A stretch of 10,048 nt of DNA, taken from assembly GCA_025964635.1 (NCBI GenBank), contig JAOPYP010000265.1:1-10048 (forward strand), given 5' to 3'. The number at the start of each line of letters is the position of its first letter. Within the stretch, counting starts at the first letter, position 1. This DNA is from Actinomycetes bacterium (GTDB taxonomy: Bacteria > Actinomycetota > Actinomycetes > Streptosporangiales > Streptosporangiaceae). This document shows positions 5,861 through 10,048 of the stretch, one piece after another. The notes under the pieces are model-generated. The model was not told the DNA's origin and searched no databases. It worked only from the letters and a program-made list of their open reading frames with translations. Both the position numbers and the translations under genes were made by a program.

Positions 5861-7249
5861 CTAGCCAGTGGCCTGGGTGTGCGCGATCAGGGCCGCGTCC
5901 ACGAACGCCGCGGCCGCGCCCAGGTACCCGGCCGGGTCCAGGGCGGCGGCGACCTGCTCCGGGGTGATCCCGGCCTCGGCGAGCCGGCCGTTGTCCAGGC
6001 GGTCCAGCAGCGCCTCGCCGAGCGCCCGGCCTTCCGCCACGGCCGCGGCGCTGGCCTCGGCCAGGAGGTCATGAGCGGCGGTGCGCCCCAGCACGGGCGT
6101 GAGCAGCGCCGCGACGTGCTCGGCCATCGGGAAACCGCCGGCCGCGTCGAGGTTGCGCCGCATCCGGCCTGGATCGGGCTCCAGGCCGCCGACCAGCTCC
6201 GCGGCCCAGGACGCGGCCGAACCGGTGAGCCGGAGCAGGTCGGCCAGCGGCTCCCACTCCGCGTGCCAGGCCCCGGCGGCCCGCTGGTGTTCCTGCTCCG
6301 CGGCGGCGGCCAGGGTGGCGACCAGCCCGGGAACCTGCCGCGTGCAGCCGAGGACCGCGATCGAGGCGACCGGGTTGCGCTTGTGCGGCATGGCGGACGA
6401 CCCCCCGCGTCCGCCGCCTGCGCCGCCCTCGGTGACCTCGCCGACCTCGGACTGGGCGAGCAGGGTGACGTCGCGGGCCACCTTGCTGAGCACTCCGGTG
6501 GCGCCCGCGCAGGCGCCGGCGATCTCCGTGATGCGCAGCCGGTCGGTGTGCCATGGCAGCGTGGGTGCGTGCAGGCCCAGCTCCGCGGCCAGCAGCGCCG
6601 CGACCTCGGGCCCGCGGTCACCGAGCGCGGACAGCGTGCCCGCGGCCCCGCCGAACTGCACCGCGAGACGGCTGGCCGCGACCCGGTCCAGCGCGACCGC
6701 GGCCTCATCCAGCCCGGTCAGCCAGCCCGCGGCCACGAGGCCGAAGGTGACCGGCACGGCCTGCTGGAGCAGGGTCCGGCCGATCATGATGGTGTCCCGG
6801 TGCGCCGCCGCCAGGCGGACCGCCGCGGTGGCCGCCGCGGCCAGGTCGTCGGAGATGACCCCCAGCGCCTGCCGGGCGAGCAGCATGGCCGCGGTGTCGA
6901 TGATGTCCTGGCTGGTCGCGCCCTGGTGCACCGCGCCCGCGGGGCCGGGGGGGAGCCTGCGGGTCAGCTCCCGGACCAGCGCGGGCACCGGGTTGCCGGC
7001 CAGCGCGGCCTGCCGGCCCAGTTCCGCGGGGTCGAACGCCTCGGCCCGGGCCGACTCGGTGACCGCGGCGCCCGCTCCCGGCGCGGCCATCCCGGCTTGC
7101 TCGAGTGCCCGGGCCAGGGCGGCCTCGGTGTCCAGCATGGCCTGAAGCCAGGCCTGGTCGGAGGTGTCCACGGCACCACGGCCGAACACCCCGTCGAAGA
7201 GTCCCTGGGAAGTGTGCACCGCCTGCTCCTGGGAGAGTGCGCCAGTCAT
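5861..7249 (-). CDS. pcaB: 3-carboxy-cis,cis-muconate cycloisomerase
   Basis: A 462-residue member of the fumarase/aspartase superfamily. It would convert 3-carboxy-cis,cis-muconate, the PcaHG product, to 4-carboxymuconolactone and is expected to be a homotetramer in the cytoplasm. Three superfamily regions are visible: HQGATSQD (108-115), the central helices with MIGRTLLQQAVPVTFG (155-170), and the mobile signature loop GSSAMPHKRNP (283-293) containing the catalytic Ser. The PcaB-type N-terminus (LFDGVFGRGAVDTSDQAWLQAMLDTEAALA in outline, 17-46) is typical. The ATG at 7249 is chosen because the open frame upstream to 7327 adds an Arg-rich, non-family stretch. Its Shine-Dalgarno is weak. The length suits the family. 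It is the first gene of the pca run and is divergent from the sigma factor. Confidence 0.93.
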   Translation of the reverse strand: MTGALSQEQAVHTSQGLFDGVFGRGAVDTSDQAWLQAMLDTEAALARALEQAGMAAPGAGAAVTESARAEAFDPAELGRQAALAGNPVPALVRELTRRLPPGPAGAVHQGATSQDIIDTAAMLLARQALGVISDDLAAAATAAVRLAAAHRDTIMIGRTLLQQAVPVTFGLVAAGWLTGLDEAAVALDRVAASRLAVQFGGAAGTLSALGDRGPEVAALLAAELGLHAPTLPWHTDRLRITEIAGACAGATGVLSKVARDVTLLAQSEVGEVTEGGAGGGRGGSSAMPHKRNPVASIAVLGCTRQVPGLVATLAAAAEQEHQRAAGAWHAEWEPLADLLRLTGSAASWAAELVGGLEPDPGRMRRNLDAAGGFPMAEHVAALLTPVLGRTAAHDLLAEASAAAVAEGRALGEALLDRLDNGRLAEAGITPEQVAAALDPAGYLGAAAAFVDAALIAHTQATG

Positions 7250-7359
7250 CGGGCTGCCTGCCCGGCCCCACCCTAGTGGCCCGCGCCTCCGGCACGATTC
7301 CCGGAAAATGCTGGCCCGGAGATGCAACGCTGCGTAGGCGATCGGTACTCGTATGTGAT
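7250..7359. promoter_or_regulatory. Divergent promoter region of pcaB and the sigma factor gene
   Basis: These 110 nt must hold the start signals for both directions. Toward pcaB (- strand) TAGGGT at 7275-7270 is a possible -10, with TCGTGC about 16 bp upstream. A small dyad, TTCC-C-GGAA (7298-7306), lies near the middle. Toward the sigma gene TACTCG (7346-7351) ends 8 nt before the GTG at 7360 and could drive a nearly leaderless message. I found no convincing ECF-type GGAAC/CGTT pair. All elements are weak matches. Confidence 0.3.
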
Positions 7360-7923
7360 GTGACTCGGGAGGCGGCCATTCTGGATGCGACGGCAGATGC
7401 GGTGGAGACGGCCCGGCAGGATGAGTTCGGCCAGTTCATGGCCGCTCGCTGGGCGGGCCTGGTGCGGGTGGCCTACGGCCTGACCGGAGACCGGTGGGTG
7501 GCCGAGGACGTGGCCCAGGCCGCACTGGCCAGCGCCTACGCCGCCTGGTGGCGGGTGCGCCGGGCTGATGACCCGGACGCTTACGTGCGCCGGATCCTGG
7601 TCAACACCAGCAACCGCAGGTTCCGCCGGCGCCGGGTGACCGAGCACGCCCGGGAGCCGGGCGAGCTGCCGGACACGGTGGTCGCGGATCCTTCCGACCT
7701 GATCGGCCAGCGCTCGGTGCTGCTGTCCGCGCTGCGTGAACTGCCCGCCCGGCAGCGGGCGATCGTGGTGCTCCGGTACTGGGAGGACCTCAGCGACGCC
7801 CAGGTGGCCGCCGCGCTCGGCTGCACCGAGGGCACGGTACGCAGCCAGGCCTCGCGCGCTCTGGCGAAGTTGCGCGGCAGCGCCGCGCTGGCCGACGGCG
7901 TGACCGGGCGGGGAGCGGCATGA
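7360..7923 (+). CDS. SigE-family ECF RNA polymerase sigma factor
   Basis: About 187 residues from the GTG at 7360. Region 2 runs about residues 22-90: FGQFMAARWAGLVRVAYGLTGD, then AEDVAQAAL for the core-binding/-10 helices, then DAYVRRILVNTSNRRFRRRR. An acidic linker (about 91-125) follows, then region 4 (about 126-172) with ELPARQRAIVVLRYWEDLSDAQVAAAL and the recognition helix EGTVRSQASRALAKL. This is the actinobacterial SigE-like ECF group. The start is uncertain. There is no in-frame ATG before region 2; GTG at 7360 and GTG at 7402 both lack a Shine-Dalgarno, and a GGGAGG at 7366-7371 precedes ATT/CTG codons at 7378/7381. The stop overlaps the next gene's ATG, which is typical of a sigma and its membrane regulator. 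Target promoters are unknown. Confidence 0.88.
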   Translation: MTREAAILDATADAVETARQDEFGQFMAARWAGLVRVAYGLTGDRWVAEDVAQAALASAYAAWWRVRRADDPDAYVRRILVNTSNRRFRRRRVTEHAREPGELPDTVVADPSDLIGQRSVLLSALRELPARQRAIVVLRYWEDLSDAQVAAALGCTEGTVRSQASRALAKLRGSAALADGVTGRGAA

Positions 7924-9233
7924 CGGTCCCCGGCGACCCGCGAAGCGAGCGCCCAGATCAACGGAGTCCGTGGGAACGGAGCACGACGCCAGTGAGCATC
8001 CTCGACGAGCAGGTCCTCAGCCAGCGGCTGCACGAGGACCTCGACGCCCTGGCGGCCCCGCCCCCGCCGGTGGGTACGGTGCTGCACCGCGGCCGGGCGA
8101 TCCGGGCCCGGCGCTGGGCCGCGGCCGCGGCCGGGCTGATGGCCGGGGTGGCCGCCGTCGCCATCGTGGTGTCCGCCCAGCCCGGCAGCCCGGCCGCCCG
8201 CCCGGCGGCCGCCCGGACCGGGTCCGCGACCAGAAGCCCGGGCCCGGGCGGGCCCCCGCCGCCGGGCGGATCGCTGAATGCAGCCGCACCGACGGGCGGG
8301 ACCGTGTTCGCCGCGGGCACCGCCGGCGGCGCGGCCTGGCAGCTCTCGCTGCGCAACGTCGCCGGCCACGGATCCAGCTGCCTGCCCGCGGTCATGCTCA
8401 ACGGCACCGACGGCGACCTGCTGCCCACGGCCGCAAGCCTCACCAACGGCATCACCAGCAGCGCGTTCCTCAACTACGCGCCTGGTCACCCGGGCGCCGG
8501 CTATGCGGCCCTGCAGGTCGCCCCCGCCGTGACTCACCTCACCGCGATTTTCCGCAACGGAACCACGCTGACCGTGCATCCCGTGCCCCTGCGCGCGTGT
8601 GGCCAGCAACGGCACCTGGCGGGCTTCGCCTACCCGCTCTCCGGCGTGGCCCAGATCACCGCCTACTCGGGTGGCCAGTTCGCGTCGACGGCCCGGGAGA
8701 CACCGCCGGCCAGCATGTTCGGCGGCGCGGGCGACTCCGGCGGCTCCGCCACCGGGCCGCCTGCCCTGCGCCTGGTGCCCGGGGTGTGGGAGCACCTGGG
8801 CGCCACGCCGCCGGACACGGCGTCCGGCACGATCGGCTCGGGAGGATCAGGCGCCGGGCGCTGGCGGGTCACGGTGACCCTGGGCGCCGCGGGTGAGTGC
8901 TTCGCCGGGTCCTCGTTCGGCGCCGGCACCTACACCAGCGGCACCGCCTGCCAGCCGATCGGGCGGCCGCCCGCCACGGTGATGCTGCGTCCCCTGGTCT
9001 TCGCCGCGCAGCCCCGGCTGTCCGGTTACGGGGGCCTGGTCAGCCCGCGGGCCGCCACCGTGATGGCGGCCCTGTCCAGCGGCACCACCGAGCGGATCAG
9101 CCCGGTCACCGTGGGGGGCCGCAGCTACCTGGCCCTGGCCCTGCCGTCCGGCACCACGCTGAGCCGGCTGACGCTGCTCGACCGCTCCGGGCACGCATTC
9201 GCCACCGTGACGTCCATCCCGCCGGCCGGCTGA
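7920..9233 (+). CDS. Single-pass membrane protein coupled to the ECF sigma factor (putative anti-sigma or sensor)
   Basis: A 437-residue protein. Residues 1-63 are a hydrophilic, presumably cytoplasmic segment (SQRLHEDLDALAAPPPPVG then basic RGRAIRARR). Residues 66-86 form one membrane helix (Ala/Val-rich). Residues 87-125 are a Pro/Gly/Ala linker, and 126-437 a beta-rich, Gly/Thr-rich exported domain with four Cys (154, 227, 327, 344), enough for two disulfides. Positive charge before the helix favours N-in topology. It has no zinc-binding HxxxCxxC anti-sigma motif. The pairing argument is positional: its ATG overlaps the sigma stop (ATGA) and has GGGGAG 5 nt upstream. The two halves of the exported domain resemble each other. 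It could hold the sigma factor at the membrane, or simply be an exported protein of the same regulon. No named family is recognised. Confidence 0.75.
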   Translation: MTVPGDPRSERPDQRSPWERSTTPVSILDEQVLSQRLHEDLDALAAPPPPVGTVLHRGRAIRARRWAAAAAGLMAGVAAVAIVVSAQPGSPAARPAAARTGSATRSPGPGGPPPPGGSLNAAAPTGGTVFAAGTAGGAAWQLSLRNVAGHGSSCLPAVMLNGTDGDLLPTAASLTNGITSSAFLNYAPGHPGAGYAALQVAPAVTHLTAIFRNGTTLTVHPVPLRACGQQRHLAGFAYPLSGVAQITAYSGGQFASTARETPPASMFGGAGDSGGSATGPPALRLVPGVWEHLGATPPDTASGTIGSGGSGAGRWRVTVTLGAAGECFAGSSFGAGTYTSGTACQPIGRPPATVMLRPLVFAAQPRLSGYGGLVSPRAATVMAALSSGTTERISPVTVGGRSYLALALPSGTTLSRLTLLDRSGHAFATVTSIPPAG

Positions 9234-9288
9234 TCCCGGCGGCCCGGGCCCCGGCCGGCCGCTGATCCTGCCGCGCGGAGAATCCCCT

Positions 9289-9303
9289 GCCCCCAGCGGG
9301 GGC
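9289..9303. terminator. Short GC hairpin between the membrane protein gene and gabT
   Basis: A perfect 6-bp stem, GCCCCC / GGGGGC, with an AGC loop, starting 55 nt after the upstream stop and ending just before the gabT -10. There is no U-tract. It could end the sigma operon, but GC-only hairpins this small are common by chance in such DNA. Confidence 0.3.
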
Positions 9304-9311
9304 TCGTGGCC

Positions 9312-9324
9312 TATCGTCAGTTGT
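9312..9324 (+). promoter_or_regulatory. Promoter -10 of gabT, probably leaderless
   Basis: TATCGT at 9312-9317 ends exactly 7 nt before the ATG at 9325, and no Shine-Dalgarno is present in CAGTTGT. This arrangement suits transcription starting at the start codon, which is common in actinobacteria. The same hexamer at the same spacing occurs before vapB (508-513). No clear -35 is visible. Confidence 0.4.
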
Positions 9325-10048
9325 ATGACCGTGCAATCGCCTCTCCCGGGCGGACCTGGACTGGCCCAGGTGCGCCGCCTTGTCACCGAGATCCCCGGCC
9401 CCTGCTCACGTGAGCTGCTGGCCCGCCGCGAGGCCAGCGTGGCCCGCGGGGTCAGCCATGTCCTCCCGGTGTTCATCAGCGCCGCGGGCGGCGGCGTCCT
9501 CATCGACGTCGACGGCAATTCCCTGATCGACTTCGGCTCGGGGATCGCAGTGACGTCGGTGGGCAACAGCGCGCCCCGCGTCACGGCCGCCATCCGCGAG
9601 CAGGCCGAGCGGTTCACCCACACCTGCTTCATGGTCACCCCGTACGAGGAGTACGTGGCGGTCTGCGAGGAGCTCGGCCGGCGGACGCCCGGGGACCATG
9701 ACAAGCGGTCCGCGCTACTCAACTCGGGGGCGGAAGCGGTCGAGAACGCGGTCAAGATCGCCCGGCACGCCACCGGCCGGCCCGCCGTCGTGGCGTTCGA
9801 CCACGCTTACCACGGCCGGACCAACCTGACCATGGCGCTGACCGCGAAGAACATGCCGTACAAGGACAAGTTCGGGCCGTTCGCCGGGGAAATCTACCGG
9901 ATGCCGATGGCCTATCCGCTCCGCTGGCCGGGCGGCCCGGAGGCGTGCGCCGCGAACGCGCTCGACGTGATCACCGGGCTCATCCACACCCAGGTGGGTG
10001 AGGACAATGTGGCCGCGGTGCTCATCGAGCCCATCCAGGGCGAGGGCG
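9325..10048 (+). CDS. gabT: 4-aminobutyrate aminotransferase, N-terminal 241 residues (partial at window end)
   Basis: The frame is open from the ATG at 9325 to the window edge. It encodes a class III PLP-dependent aminotransferase that would transfer the amino group of 4-aminobutyrate to 2-oxoglutarate, giving succinate semialdehyde. Visible motifs are VDGNSLIDFGSGIAVTSVGN (62-81), the PLP phosphate loop NSGAEAVENAVKIAR (133-147), the cofactor-stacking FDHAYHGRT (158-166), KNMPYKDKFGPF (175-186) and EPIQGEG (235-241). The PLP-binding Lys and C-terminal domain lie beyond the window. The KNMPYK-FGPF pattern is what I associate with bacterial GabT more than with acetylornithine or ornithine aminotransferases, but without the second half a related omega-amino acid aminotransferase is possible. 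It lacks a Shine-Dalgarno. It is 91 nt after the sigma operon and is probably transcribed on its own. Confidence 0.85.
   Translation, partial: MTVQSPLPGGPGLAQVRRLVTEIPGPCSRELLARREASVARGVSHVLPVFISAAGGGVLIDVDGNSLIDFGSGIAVTSVGNSAPRVTAAIREQAERFTHTCFMVTPYEEYVAVCEELGRRTPGDHDKRSALLNSGAEAVENAVKIARHATGRPAVVAFDHAYHGRTNLTMALTAKNMPYKDKFGPFAGEIYRMPMAYPLRWPGGPEACAANALDVITGLIHTQVGEDNVAAVLIEPIQGEG

Noticed and set aside
5879..7276. Very long + strand frame (465 codons) opposite pcaB, and similar long frames opposite the other pca genes
   Set aside because: These are Arg/Gly/Pro-rich shadows of high-GC codon bias with no recognisable motif. The opposite strand encodes clear pca proteins.
7581..8795. 404-codon - strand frame opposite the sigma factor and membrane protein
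   Set aside because: Low-complexity Gly/Arg-rich translation. The + strand has sigma regions 2 and 4 and a membrane helix.

Overview
The window is very GC-rich, uses GTG starts and packs its genes with ATGA/GTGA stop-start overlaps. It encodes an ECF sigma factor with a membrane partner, a VapBC pair and a pca (protocatechuate) cluster. Together these point to a soil-type actinomycete chromosome. The genus cannot be read from the sequence.

Layout. (1) 3-380: the 3' end of an unrecognised + strand gene with an Ala/Pro/Gly/Asn-rich repeat linker. (2) 439-1218: a vapBC-type toxin-antitoxin operon (+) behind an AT-rich promoter and inverted repeats. (3) 1242-7249: seven - strand genes for the protocatechuate branch of the beta-ketoadipate pathway. 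In transcription order they are pcaB, pcaC, then the tightly overlapping block pcaI-pcaJ-pcaH-pcaG-pcaD. (4) 7360-9233: a SigE-type ECF sigma factor and a single-pass membrane protein (+), divergent from pcaB. (5) 9325-end: the first half of a 4-aminobutyrate aminotransferase (gabT-like, +), which is cut by the window edge.

How the pca genes work together: PcaHG opens the ring of protocatechuate to 3-carboxy-cis,cis-muconate. PcaB cycloisomerises this to 4-carboxymuconolactone, PcaC decarboxylates it to the enol-lactone, PcaD hydrolyses that to 3-oxoadipate, and PcaIJ activates 3-oxoadipate with CoA. The last step (pcaF thiolase) and the transcriptional regulator are not in the window. PcaC and PcaD are separate proteins, not the PcaL fusion known from other actinomycetes.

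The most interesting non-coding stretch is 5119-5283, between pcaC and pcaI. It holds a 15-nt dyad that resembles my recollection of the Pseudomonas PcaR (IclR-family) box. It also holds an array of about six 15-nt units in which perfect 8-nt arms alternate in orientation, so the pcaI leader RNA could form mutually exclusive hairpins. The sigma partner's ectodomain also looks internally duplicated. I see no CRISPR array, tRNA, rRNA, insertion sequence or clear new defence system. The rest is a fairly ordinary catabolic region.
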